Position numbers and translations under genes: made by a program
Shown: piece by piece, positions 8,304-16,133 of the stretch
How positions within the stretch are numbered: position 1 is the stretch's first letter
How the letters are laid out: every line of letters starts with the position of its first letter
Notes under the pieces: model-generated
Database searches by the model: none
What the model was told of the DNA's origin: nothing
The model's input: the letters and a program-made list of their open reading frames with translations, nothing else
Assembly: GCF_014639535.1 (NCBI RefSeq)
Contig: NZ_BMGA01000002.1
Span: 427,584-491,583, forward strand
DNA length: 64,000 nucleotides
Direction: 5' to 3'
Source: Flavobacterium palustre
GTDB taxonomy: Bacteria; Bacteroidota; Bacteroidia; Flavobacteriales; Flavobacteriaceae

Positions 8304-8705
8304 ATGGCAACAACATACCATGAAAACGGAAAAATAAAATGGAGTGACTCCGGAACTGCTTATCATGACAATGGTAAAATAGCCTATTCATCATCAGGAA
8401 CAGCATACCATGACAATGGAAAAATTGCTTATTCATCATCTGGGACTGCTTATCATGACAATGGAAAGATAGCATATTCATCTTCAGGCACTGCTTATCA
8501 TTCAAATGGTAAAATTGCTTATTCATCATCTGGAACAGCTTATCACGACAATGGAAAAATTGCTTATTCTTCCTCAGGAACATTTTATGATTCAAATGGG
8601 CGAATAGTAAAAAAATCTAGCTTTAGTATAAGCCTAGGAAAAGGAATAACACTAAATATTATTCCCAATATTAAAATTACAGTTTACGGAAGAAAAATAA
8701 ATTAA
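8304..8705 (+). CDS. 15-residue repeat protein (MORN-like)
   Basis: A 133-residue protein made mainly of a tandem unit GTAYHDNGKIAYSSS. Five nearly identical units run from residue 17 to 91, with a diverged unit on each side, then a 30-residue tail ending in TVYGRKIN. The pattern of aromatic, Asn-Gly and Lys-Ile recalls MORN_2/YwqK-type repeats, which form beta-hairpin rods, but the match is only by eye. There is no signal peptide. The gene is five bases upstream of the DUF4145 gene, so the two are probably cotranscribed. Function unknown; the near-identical DNA repeats mean copy number may vary between strains. Confidence 0.7.
   Translation: MATTYHENGKIKWSDSGTAYHDNGKIAYSSSGTAYHDNGKIAYSSSGTAYHDNGKIAYSSSGTAYHSNGKIAYSSSGTAYHDNGKIAYSSSGTFYDSNGRIVKKSSFSISLGKGITLNIIPNIKITVYGRKIN
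8352..8576 (+). repeat. 45-bp tandem repeat, five copies
   Basis: Five in-frame 45-base units encode the repeated 15-residue motif. The units differ at only a few, mostly silent, positions, so recent duplication or gene-conversion is likely. Confidence 0.9.
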
Positions 8706-8710
8706 ATACC

Positions 8711-9394
8711 ATGGCTTTTAACTGGACATGTCCTCACTGCAACACTAGGACCACTATCAATAATGATAATTTCAGTTCTTCTGAAAATTCAATGACAATT
8801 AAAAATGCTGAAGGAAATAGACTAATTCGAAATGAGTGGATAGTTTGCCCAAATGAAGACTGCAAAAAAATCACTTTGATAGCAGCATTGTTTGAATATA
8901 ATTGGAGACCAAATATTTGGGAAACAGGTGAGTTAATAAGACATTGGCGACTACTTCCAGATTCTTACGCCAAAGTATTCCCCGACTACATTCCAAAAGT
9001 TCTTAGAAACGATTATGAAGAAGCGGCTAAAATTCTTGAGCTAAGTCCAAAAGCATCTGCTACACTTTCAAGACGTTGCTTACAAGGCATAATTCGTGAT
9101 TTTTGGGGTATTTCTAAAGCAAGACTCGTTGACGAAATAAATGCTATTGAAGATAAGGTAGACCCACTTACTTGGAAGTCTATTGATTCAGTTCGCAAAG
9201 TTGGAAATATTGGTGCTCATATGGAAAAGGACATCAACTTGATAATTGATGTTGACCCAGAAGAAGCATTTTTATTGCTTCAATTAATTGAACTCCTATT
9301 TGAAGAGTGGTATATTCATCGTCATGAACGAGAACTGAAATTAAAAGCTATTGTCGAACTCGCTGAACGGAAAGACGAACTTAAAAAGAAATAA
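8711..9394 (+). CDS. Zinc-ribbon DUF4145 protein
   Basis: This 227-residue cytoplasmic protein has an N-terminal zinc ribbon with cysteines at about 7, 10, 46 and 51 (CPHC and CPNEDC), then a DUF4145 domain. Family features seen are DYEEAAKILELSPKASATLSRRCLQGIIRDF, a helix pair, and VGNIGAHMEKD followed by an acidic segment. DUF4145 proteins are frequent in accessory islands, often near restriction or defence genes, and some are fused to nucleases, but this one has no visible catalytic domain. It follows the repeat protein by five bases, and its stop lies just before the right boundary repeat at 9399. Confidence 0.85.
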   Translation: MAFNWTCPHCNTRTTINNDNFSSSENSMTIKNAEGNRLIRNEWIVCPNEDCKKITLIAALFEYNWRPNIWETGELIRHWRLLPDSYAKVFPDYIPKVLRNDYEEAAKILELSPKASATLSRRCLQGIIRDFWGISKARLVDEINAIEDKVDPLTWKSIDSVRKVGNIGAHMEKDINLIIDVDPEEAFLLLQLIELLFEEWYIHRHERELKLKAIVELAERKDELKKK

Positions 9395-9398
9395 AAAC

Positions 9399-9451
9399 TA
9401 CCGCTAACAGGCGTTTGGCCCCCCACTGGCGCTCGTTTACAACGAGTGCCT
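9399..9451. repeat. Right boundary inverted repeat and hairpin of the accessory module
   Basis: TACCGCTAAC (9399-9408) is the exact inverted partner of 8241-8250. About 20 bases on, ggcgctcgtt (9429-9438) pairs with aacgagtgcc (9442-9451) with one mismatch, forming a hairpin that could end transcription, though no T run follows. Confidence 0.65.
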
Positions 9452-9499
9452 ACTTACATTAAAAAACAAATCGTAGCATTTGCAATGCGGTAAATTAAA

Positions 9500-9660
9500 A
9501 CATTACTTAATGAGATACTATCCCGACCGCGCGGATATATCAACGCAACGATAGCGCGGAAATGTTTTCCGTGCCCACAACAGTGAGCAATCGAATACTT
9601 TATAGAGTTACCTAATGAGATGCTTCCTTCGTCAGCATGACAAGATTACGGTAAGGTTTA
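9500..9660. repeat. Direct repeats TTACyTAATGAGATrCT
   Basis: TTACTTAATGAGATACT (about 9504-9520) recurs as TTACCTAATGAGATGCT (about 9608-9624); the second is followed by CGTCAGCATGACA. This is a low-complexity repeat graveyard without a gene, lying between the accessory module and the hydrolase gene. Confidence 0.5.
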
Positions 9661-9666
9661 TTAAAT

Positions 9667-10578
9667 TTGTTAAATCCCAGCTCAGGTGAAGTCTCCCGAC
9701 TTCGTCACACAATTATCTATTTAGTGTTGACGATTTTCATATTGACTTTATGCAGCAACAAAACAAAAAATACAGCTAAAAATATGGCAGCAACAAGCGA
9801 CAGTTTGACTTTTAGAAATGGATATTCTGAAGTGAATGGTCTGAAAATGTATTATGAAATCCACGGACAGGGAAAACCCATTGTTTTAATTCACGGTGGT
9901 GGTTCAACAATTCAGACCAATTTTGAAAAAATCATTCCGATACTTGCCCAAAACAGACTAGTAATTGCTGTTGAACTTCAGGCTCACGGACGTACAAATG
10001 ACCGAAATGCGGACCTATCATTTGAACAGGACGCAGACGATGTTGCCAAATTTCTTAAAAATTTAAAGATTACTAAAGCAGACTTTTTAGGTTTTAGCAA
10101 TGGTGGGACAACTACATTACAAATCGCTATTCGCCACCCTGAAGCAGTTGACAAAATAATTTTAGCTTCAGCACTTGCCAAACGAAACGGAGTTCCTGAA
10201 TGGTTTTGGGAATTTATGGAAAATGCCAAATTGGAAAACATGCCCGAACTTTTAAAAGTGGGCTACAAAAAAGTAGCCGCAGATGCCAATGGTTTACAAG
10301 TTATGCACGACAGGGATGCCAAGAGAATGCTAAACTTCAAAGACATTCCGGACGAGCAAATTAAATCTATTAAAGCACCTACTTTAATCATTATTGGCGA
10401 CAAAGACATTATCACTCCGGAACACGCTATTGAATTGCACAGACAAATTGCAAACGCTGAATTAGCAATCATTCCGGGTGGACACGGACAATATATTGGA
10501 GAAATCACAACAATAACAGCTGATTTTAAGGAAAGTGAACTTGTAATTCCAATGATTGAAAAATTCCTAAATAAATAA
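9667..10578 (+). CDS. Alpha/beta hydrolase, probably exported
   Basis: A 303-residue alpha/beta hydrolase. The oxyanion region is VLIHGGGS, the nucleophile elbow GFSNGG, the acid lies in IIGDKDIITPEH, and the histidine in PGGHGQY. A hydrophobic N-terminal stretch ending LTLC suggests a lipoprotein or signal anchor. The start is uncertain: the first in-frame initiator is TTG at 9667, GTG at 9724 is possible, and the first ATG is at 9784 after the signal. The DNA over the first 20 codons reads like the dispersed repeats just upstream, so the original start may have been replaced. Substrate unknown. Confidence 0.75.
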   Translation: MLNPSSGEVSRLRHTIIYLVLTIFILTLCSNKTKNTAKNMAATSDSLTFRNGYSEVNGLKMYYEIHGQGKPIVLIHGGGSTIQTNFEKIIPILAQNRLVIAVELQAHGRTNDRNADLSFEQDADDVAKFLKNLKITKADFLGFSNGGTTTLQIAIRHPEAVDKIILASALAKRNGVPEWFWEFMENAKLENMPELLKVGYKKVAADANGLQVMHDRDAKRMLNFKDIPDEQIKSIKAPTLIIIGDKDIITPEHAIELHRQIANAELAIIPGGHGQYIGEITTITADFKESELVIPMIEKFLNK

Positions 10579-10627
10579 TACTTAAAAATACGAACAGAAA
10601 AAGGGCAAACTGCTATCCTTTGTTCGT

Positions 10628-10682
10628 TCGAGAGCAGTTGAGAATCTCTAATAAACACAAAAAACATCTCGACTGCTCTCGA
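10628..10682. repeat. 16-bp-arm palindromic repeat
   Basis: TCGAGAGCAGTTGAGA (10628-10643) pairs with 10667-10682 with one mismatch across a 23-base loop, followed by TGTGACAT. Read in reverse, the right end resembles the element at 6243. It follows the hydrolase gene and may act as a transcript end. Confidence 0.7.
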
Positions 10683-10809
10683 TGTGACATTGCGCCAAAT
10701 AAATTCTGCTAAGATTTGAAAATGCTGTAAAATAGCTTTTTTATTCCTATTTTCGTTCCTCGAAATACTCGTTTTCTGAAAAGAACGATTTACAATAAAA
10801 AACAATACA

Positions 10810-11718
10810 ATGACTAAATTTACGAGAGAAATAGACAACGAAAATGTATGGTTGTCTCAAAATAACCAAACCGAATTTAATATTACGGATTATGGCGTAA
10901 AACCAATTGTTCTTGGTACTGAAGCCGAGGTGGGACAAGCCATGTTACAGGAACTATACAAAACGGCACAATCTAAAGAAGGCGATATTAATATTGCGCT
11001 GCTGGGTGGCCGAGGAGCTCAGGAGTTACACCGTTTGCTGGGAGCCTTAGCCCAAACATCAGAACAGGATGAGTTATTGGGCCGATTAAATGTGTTTACT
11101 CAGGATGCCTTGGCTCCTTTGGGAATGAAAAATAGCTTTAGTTTTGTGAGAGATTTTGAGCGTATTTTAGGAGAGGCTTTTTTCAAAAAAATAAAAAGCT
11201 TTACACCTATGCAAACCGATACTCAGGATATCGAGTCGGCTTTGATTGCCTATTTGAATAAACTGGAAGAGTTGGGTGGTTTGGATATCTTTTTTATTGG
11301 TCATGGACCGGAAGAAAATGAGGCCTCTCACCTTGCCTACATCAAACCTTTTTCGGGAGCAAAACCGCAACATATTGCAGGTATTATCCCAATTTCCAGT
11401 AGTATTTTAGAACACCACATTAGCAAGTTTAAAGCCGGTGGAAGTCTTGTCAATGAAAGCGATGAAATGGAATGTAGAGCGGCTCAGTATATTCTGACTT
11501 TAGGACCGGCTGCCATTTTACAGGCCAAAAAGATTGTTCAGTCTGTAGTCGATGCCGATTCAGCTCCTGCTAAAGTTAAAACTTATGCTAACGTACTTAA
11601 CACCAAATTGAGTTTCAACAAAGAGGAAGCTTTGGAACAATTAAATACCAATCCGGGCTTATGGATACGATTGCATCAAAATACCAAATCTTTTGTACTG
11701 CCGAATTTAGGTGTATAA
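10810..11718 (+). CDS. NagB/6-phosphogluconolactonase-fold protein
   Basis: A 302-residue protein with the layout of the glucosamine-6-phosphate deaminase/6-phosphogluconolactonase superfamily: an early glycine-rich strand-turn (IALLGGRGAQEL), and later FFIGHGPEENEASHLAYIKPF, at the place where NagB has its GxGxDGHIAFNEP active-site loop. The usual GxxxDGH sequence is not preserved, so the exact activity is doubtful. It has no neighbours of an amino-sugar or pentose phosphate pathway and appears to be a single gene. Confidence 0.6.
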   Translation: MTKFTREIDNENVWLSQNNQTEFNITDYGVKPIVLGTEAEVGQAMLQELYKTAQSKEGDINIALLGGRGAQELHRLLGALAQTSEQDELLGRLNVFTQDALAPLGMKNSFSFVRDFERILGEAFFKKIKSFTPMQTDTQDIESALIAYLNKLEELGGLDIFFIGHGPEENEASHLAYIKPFSGAKPQHIAGIIPISSSILEHHISKFKAGGSLVNESDEMECRAAQYILTLGPAAILQAKKIVQSVVDADSAPAKVKTYANVLNTKLSFNKEEALEQLNTNPGLWIRLHQNTKSFVLPNLGV

Positions 11719-12053
11719 TAGCAAATAAACCACCCCGCCTGTCGGGCACACTCCAAAGGCGGGTGTTTCTCAATAAAATCTTACCACAGCAATACAAGTT
11801 GTTTCCAGCGGGAGTCATACTTCACAAAAACACAAAAAACCAATACTAGTCAACAACTTAATCAATTCAATAGCAGCTCTATATTGGTATTTATTTAAAA
11901 ACACAACATTTCGTTTTTTACTAGTCAGTTGACAATAATTAGCTATTAATTTCCAAAAAAAATCCTAAAGTTTCCTAATTTAAAGTTATAAAACTGACTG
12001 ATTTTTTTAGCTTGATTATTTTTATTTTACTTTAGTTTTTTAAATTAAATAAA
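11719..12053. other. Intergenic region with one GC-rich repeat
   Basis: Apart from the hairpin at 11731-11765 I see only AT-rich DNA. ACTAGTCA occurs at two places (about 11847 and 11920), and the last 60 bases are nearly pure A/T before the lipoprotein start. No gene is visible. Confidence 0.6.
11731..11765. repeat. GC-rich hairpin repeat
   Basis: CACCCCGCCT (11731-11740) pairs with AGGCGGGTG around 11757-11765, followed by TTT. A relative in the opposite orientation is at about 53960-53999. It probably acts as the terminator for the upstream gene. Confidence 0.65.
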
Positions 12054-12527
12054 ATGAAGAAACTAATTGTAATCTTAAGTATAATCGTTCTGGCTGGATG
12101 TAAATCAAAAAAAGTTACTCAAAGTGAAAAAACAGATGAAGTTGTCAAACTAACTTTGAACCAAATTAATAGCGGTCAAAAAAATAAAGCCTACGAATTA
12201 GGAAAACGTGTTTTAATGACCTGTAATACTTCTAAATTCAAGCCATTTACAACCAGCGAAGCCACAACATCAGTCATCAACAATATCACTATTGAAAAAC
12301 TCTCCAAAACCTGTACTAAATACCGACAATGGTACGGCACTTTCAAAGATTTGGAATTAGCAGAAGTCTACCAAAACACCAAAGACCAAACAACAATCTA
12401 TCGTTTTAAGGCTTTGTATTCTAAAAAAGTAGCCAACAAAGAACTGCGTGTTTTTATGAATTCTGAAAATTTAGTATCGGCCATAAAAACATCCGATTGG
12501 GCTACCACTTTTTCGTATAATAAATAA
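12054..12527 (+). CDS. Small hypothetical lipoprotein
   Basis: A 157-residue protein with a clear lipoprotein signal, lipobox LAGC with cysteine at about 16. The mature part is rich in Lys, Thr and Asn and has no motif I recognise; two internal cysteines (in LMTCNTS and KTCTKYR) could form a disulphide in the periplasm. It stands alone, followed by a bidirectional terminator. Confidence 0.75.
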   Translation: MKKLIVILSIIVLAGCKSKKVTQSEKTDEVVKLTLNQINSGQKNKAYELGKRVLMTCNTSKFKPFTTSEATTSVINNITIEKLSKTCTKYRQWYGTFKDLELAEVYQNTKDQTTIYRFKALYSKKVANKELRVFMNSENLVSAIKTSDWATTFSYNK

Positions 12528-12648
12528 AAAATTATAAAACGACTCATTGAGAGAAATACAATAACAATCGCTTAAAAACAAAGACAATACTACAGGAGTT
12601 CAAATCAAAACTTCTATTCTTTACACTGAAACAATTTCACTATAAACT

Positions 12649-12686
12649 AAAAAAGGAATACCGTTTAAAACAGTATTCCTTTTTTA
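12649..12686. terminator. Bidirectional terminator
   Basis: AAAAAAGGAATAC pairs with GTATTCCTTTTTT, with T runs on both strands. It lies between the converging genes at 12054 and 12711. Confidence 0.85.
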
Positions 12687-12710
12687 TATTATCAGCAAAA
12701 CGCTTAAAAT

Positions 12711-13211
12711 TTAGTTTCTCTTATTGCCACGTCCTTTAAGTTCCACAATTGCTTCTACATCTCTTGCTTTAGCATTGTTTAAAGACCCTAACTGTTGGCG
12801 TTGTTCAGAAGTAAGCGTACTTCTAAACTCTTCTCTTAAAGCTCTCACACTTTCTTTATTAGCAGTAATTATAGCTCGTTGTTCAGCTGTAAAAGTAGCT
12901 GCCAAAGCGGCAAAAATATCCTTTTTACTCAAATCAGTATTCTCTAAAATAGCTAATTGTGCCTCTGTAAGTGATGCTTTAAATGCTTCTCTATTAGCAG
13001 CAATTAAATCTTTTTGAGCTTTTAAAAGTGCTACCTGATCTGCTGTTAATACCGCACCATGACTATCTGTCTCTGCCGTTACTTCTGTTGTCGTAGTAAC
13101 TTCTGTAGTTGGTGCTGTATCAGTAGTAGGAGTTGTGTCTTGTGCTTTTGCATTGGAAAGCCCTAAAAAAAGACAGAATACGAATACGGAAATTGATTTT
13201 AATGTTTTCAT
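12711..13211 (-). CDS. Small exported helical protein, paralogue 1
   Basis: A 166-residue protein with a cleavable signal peptide ending near SNAKAQ, then a Thr/Glu-rich linker, then a helical region with LTADQVALLKAQKDLIAANR, EAFKASLTEAQLAIL and LTSEQRQQL. These LT.EQ.x.L repeats resemble periplasmic Spy/CpxP-like stress proteins, although family membership is not certain. It is clearly related to the protein at 14279. It has its own ECF-type promoter (13266-13292) matching the one in front of the sigma gene at 15863, which places it in the same envelope-stress regulon. Confidence 0.8.
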   Translation of the reverse strand: MKTLKSISVFVFCLFLGLSNAKAQDTTPTTDTAPTTEVTTTTEVTAETDSHGAVLTADQVALLKAQKDLIAANREAFKASLTEAQLAILENTDLSKKDIFAALAATFTAEQRAIITANKESVRALREEFRSTLTSEQRQQLGSLNNAKARDVEAIVELKGRGNKRN

Positions 13212-13265
13212 CTTTACTATTTTTTAAAATAATTTATTAATATGTTATTGTTGAACGTTCATTCT

Positions 13266-13292
13266 ATTAGACCCCTGTTTTTTAAAAAAGTT
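13266..13292 (-). promoter_or_regulatory. ECF-sigma promoter upstream of the exported helical protein
   Basis: On the minus strand it reads AACTTTTT, then after 11 bases GTCTAAT, the classic ECF -35 AAC and -10 GTC layout. Arrangement and spacing are identical to the site at 15912-15938 in front of the sigma gene, with CAnGGGTCTAAT shared. Confidence 0.75.
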
Positions 13293-13332
13293 TTATTTCA
13301 AAATAAAAAAAAGCGGTTCTTATAAAATACAA

Positions 13333-14205
13333 CTACAAATCAAACAAATAAGACATCGATACATTAAAAAAACCGGTACTCTTCAAATCTGTCTCATCTC
13401 CTATTGCTGTTGGTAAATTAATGGTATATCCTACCCCAACATCAAATGAATTATAACTAAATTCCAATGGAAAATTTAGCTGTGTATTTATCATACTAAA
13501 AACATCATTTTCACTGTACTCGGTAACTAATTGTCCAAAACGCATATAAGAACGGGCAAGTTCAACTGTTTGTTTTCCTGCAACCAAATTGATTTGTGGT
13601 CTGAAATCTAATTTGGTCTTAGTGGTTTTAAACAGGTTGAATGCCACAAAACTGGTTGAAGCGATTTGAAAAGAATCATCATTCCCAAACAAGTAAGATC
13701 CAGACAAGGACGTTCCAAGAGTTCTTTTTTTATTTTTTATTCCAATGGAAACACTGATATCATTAGTAAATAAATTATCCAAATCATTGTGATAAAAATA
13801 TCTCGAATAAGAAAGGGAATAACGATAGGTTTTCTTTTTTCCGAAATTTTTCCCGTAACCAATTGTTGCTGTCGTTAAATCCCATTTGGGATCAAACTCA
13901 CTATAATAAATACCCGATACACTTCCGTATAAACCGGAATAATGTAAATATGTAACTCTGGGACTGATGTTGAATTGATCGATTCCTATATCCCTACCCG
14001 AAAAATAAGTGTCGTCATTATAATTTACGGTAAGATATAAAAACTGATATTTAGAATATGATGCGAGAAAAGAATCAATAATTTGATTTTGTTCTAAAAG
14101 ATCATCAATAAGAGCATCGGTTTTATTTTCTTTAGGTTTCGTTTCCTGAGAAAAAGAAATATAAAAAACAGAAAGGCAGAATAATAAAGTTAAGTTTTTT
14201 TTCAT
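13333..14205 (-). CDS. Predicted outer-membrane beta-barrel protein
   Basis: With the second ATG as start (it opens the signal peptide MKKNLTLLFCLSVFYISFSQ) the protein has 290 residues. After a short charged linker it consists of alternating aromatic/polar strands (YLTVNYNDDTYF, VSGIYYSEF, YRYSLSYSRYFY) and ends in VSMSYLFDL, a typical outer-membrane-barrel terminal strand. It sits in the ECF operon between the two paralogous exported proteins. Function is unknown; a link to envelope stress is inferred from the operon. Confidence 0.65.
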   Translation of the reverse strand: MKKNLTLLFCLSVFYISFSQETKPKENKTDALIDDLLEQNQIIDSFLASYSKYQFLYLTVNYNDDTYFSGRDIGIDQFNISPRVTYLHYSGLYGSVSGIYYSEFDPKWDLTTATIGYGKNFGKKKTYRYSLSYSRYFYHNDLDNLFTNDISVSIGIKNKKRTLGTSLSGSYLFGNDDSFQIASTSFVAFNLFKTTKTKLDFRPQINLVAGKQTVELARSYMRFGQLVTEYSENDVFSMINTQLNFPLEFSYNSFDVGVGYTINLPTAIGDETDLKSTGFFNVSMSYLFDL

Positions 14206-14278
14206 CTGGAACATTATTAAACAGCAAGTGATTGAAAATATTCAACCACTTACTTCTTTTATTTTGAATTGTTTTTAT

Positions 14279-14704
14279 TTAGTTTCGTTTGTGCAAACGA
14301 TTTCTGGATTCCTGAACTGATTCCCTAATTTTTCGCTCATTCAGTAAGCGTATTTGTTGGCGTTGCTCTTCGGTAAGCGAATTCCTGAATGCTTCTTTAA
14401 GCTGTTTGGCTTTTTCCTTACTATCAGCCAAAAGTTGTTTTTGGTCATTGGTTAACGAAGACAATAATGCAGCCTGCTGCTGTTTAGCATTTAGTTTTGG
14501 ATTGGCTAAAATAGCCTGCTGTTCTGCCGAAAGGCTCGCTTTAAACGCCTCTCTATTGGCTACAATTAAATCACGTTGCGCCTTAATCAATGCTGCCTGA
14601 TCGGCTGTTAATGTCTTAGGAATTGCATCACTGTTTTGCGCCTCCACATTGGAGAATCCAAAAAGAAAAAACAGAATAACACTAATTTTATATAATAATT
14701 TCAT
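14279..14704 (-). CDS. Small exported helical protein, paralogue 2
   Basis: A 141-residue protein with signal peptide cleaved near NVEAQ. The mature part repeats the architecture of the protein at 12711: LTADQAALIKAQRDLIVANREAF, SLSAEQQAIL, SLTNDQKQLL and SLTEEQRQQIRLL, then a basic tail ending HKRN (compare NKRN in the paralogue). It follows the anti-sigma gene by about a dozen bases and is probably cotranscribed. A periplasmic chaperone-like or stress-sensing role comparable to CpxP/Spy is plausible but unproven. Confidence 0.78.
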   Translation of the reverse strand: MKLLYKISVILFFLFGFSNVEAQNSDAIPKTLTADQAALIKAQRDLIVANREAFKASLSAEQQAILANPKLNAKQQQAALLSSLTNDQKQLLADSKEKAKQLKEAFRNSLTEEQRQQIRLLNERKIRESVQESRNRLHKRN

Positions 14705-14715
14705 TATAATTTATT

Positions 14716-15234
14716 TTAAATATCTTCTAACATATAATTGTTTACCGATTCATTTATTTCATTTTCTTCCATAAATAATGACTCGACAACAATATCATTT
14801 TCAACAGATTTTACATTACTTGATGTTGAAATACTTCCTGATTCTTTGGTTAAAACAACATCTGTTTGACTGTCTTTTGAATAAACAGCGGGAGAATCAG
14901 TTACAACTACTTTTTCGGTTGAAGTATTTACAACAGAATCCACAACCACTGTAGGAGAATCATTAAAATTCAATACCGAAAATGGTTTATAAACCGTTAT
15001 CCCAAGAATTAAAACAATAGAAGCTGCGACTATCCATGTACTTCTTTTTCTGTACATTGGAATTATTTTAGATTCTTGCTTAACTAAAACCTTCGATAGA
15101 ATTTCACTTTTTGATTTAGCAAAATAATCTTCCGGTACATGCAAACCAAGTTCTTCAGAATGCTTTTTTTTCAGGTTTTCGTTGTTCAACTCGTGCAAAT
15201 TCAAATCCGAATTAATATTTTTTGATGTTTTCAT
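14716..15234 (-). CDS. Putative anti-sigma factor, single membrane span
   Basis: Using the ATG at 15234 (a GTG at 15258 would add eight residues) the product has 172 residues. A cytoplasmic N-terminus with the motif GLHVPEDYFAKSKSEIL, seen in flavobacterial proteins next to ECF sigma genes, is followed by one membrane helix (WIVAASIVLILGITVY) and a periplasmic tail rich in Ser, Thr and Val. It lies 60 bases after the sigma gene. By location and topology it should hold the sigma factor at the membrane until an envelope signal arrives. Confidence 0.7.
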   Translation of the reverse strand: MKTSKNINSDLNLHELNNENLKKKHSEELGLHVPEDYFAKSKSEILSKVLVKQESKIIPMYRKRSTWIVAASIVLILGITVYKPFSVLNFNDSPTVVVDSVVNTSTEKVVVTDSPAVYSKDSQTDVVLTKESGSISTSSNVKSVENDIVVESLFMEENEINESVNNYMLEDI

Positions 15235-15293
15235 GATGTCATTTATTTTGTTACACACCCTGCGGTGATAGTATTCATTTCCAGTTCTGATTC

Positions 15294-15863
15294 TTAATTC
15301 ACCTCTTTATCAGAAAAATTTTCAATGTTCAGAATGTTGTTTTCTATGTGTTTTACAGTATTGTAATACGATGTTTTGAGGGTTCCCTCTTTTATATCTA
15401 AAATCTCTGAAATTTCTCTGAACTTCAAATCATCATAATATTTCATATTAAAAATTTGTCTTTGCCTTTCGGGTAATTCAGAAAGTGTTCGCTGTAATTT
15501 TACCTGAAGTTCATTCCCTTCAAAAAAAGTATCTTCCATTAAATTATCCAGATACTTTTTATTCACATCATCAATTGAAATATGGTATTTGTTTTTGTTT
15601 TGCTCCAAAAACCGAAGCGATTCATTATAAGCAATTTTGTGCATCCAGGTATATAAAGCACTCTTTTGAGAAAAATTAGGCAGGCTTTTATAAATTCTTA
15701 TGAACGTATTTTGTAATACGTCATCAGCATTTTCATGTGTTATCACTAATTTTCGAATATGCCAATACAAACGTTCCTGATAAAGATCCAATAATTTTTT
15801 GAATGCTTCATCTCTTTGATTATCACAAATCAATTGGTTTATAAAATTGGTTTCGCTAGCCAA
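15294..15863 (-). CDS. ECF-family RNA polymerase sigma factor
   Basis: A 189-residue sigma-70 of the extracytoplasmic function group. Region 2 is visible as NADDVLQNTFIRIYKSL followed by TWMHKIAYNESLRFL, and region 4 as LPERQRQIFNMKYYDDLKFREISEIL with a following recognition helix. The only suitable start is TTG at 15863. Its own promoter region (15912-15938) has an ECF-type sequence shared with the gene at 12711, so it probably activates itself and that gene. Confidence 0.88.
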   Translation of the reverse strand: MASETNFINQLICDNQRDEAFKKLLDLYQERLYWHIRKLVITHENADDVLQNTFIRIYKSLPNFSQKSALYTWMHKIAYNESLRFLEQNKNKYHISIDDVNKKYLDNLMEDTFFEGNELQVKLQRTLSELPERQRQIFNMKYYDDLKFREISEILDIKEGTLKTSYYNTVKHIENNILNIENFSDKEVN

Positions 15864-15911
15864 AATTCAATTTATTTAATTTTTAAAAGTACCTAAAAAA
15901 ACTCATTTATC

Positions 15912-15938
15912 ATTAGACCCATGAAATTTGAAATAGTT
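15912..15938 (-). promoter_or_regulatory. Autoregulatory ECF-sigma promoter
   Basis: On the minus strand AACTATTT and GTCTAAT have the same 19-base offset as at 13266-13292. The shared core AACTnTTTnAAAnnnCAnGGGTCTAAT is unlikely to be chance given the linked genes. Confidence 0.75.
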
Positions 15939-16133
15939 TTTTTAATCCGTGATTTTTTTTAAATTATCACTACAATTAATATTAAATAAATATTTTCTGA
16001 TTGAATATGATTGAATTTTAGTTAAATACAGTGTATTCCCTCTAAGCTTTTTGAGATGCTTATTACTAGCTAAAGCAAAGAAAATCCGGAATTGACTGAT
16101 ATAAAAAAAGGTTTTGTATAAATTTAAACAACG

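Noticed and set aside
8302-8595. Long minus-strand open frame opposite the 15-residue repeat gene
   Set aside because: It is produced by the 45-base tandem repeat; the translation is low-complexity (His/Cys/Met-rich) and lacks a known fold.
8241-9408. Classical integron cassette (attC)
   Set aside because: The boundary repeats do not carry the GTTRRRY/RYYYAAC cores, and no integrase is in the window, so only an analogy is kept.
9667-9783. Treating the hydrolase as a confirmed lipoprotein
   Set aside because: LTLC looks like a lipobox, but no credible start codon precedes it at normal distance, so the signal remains uncertain.
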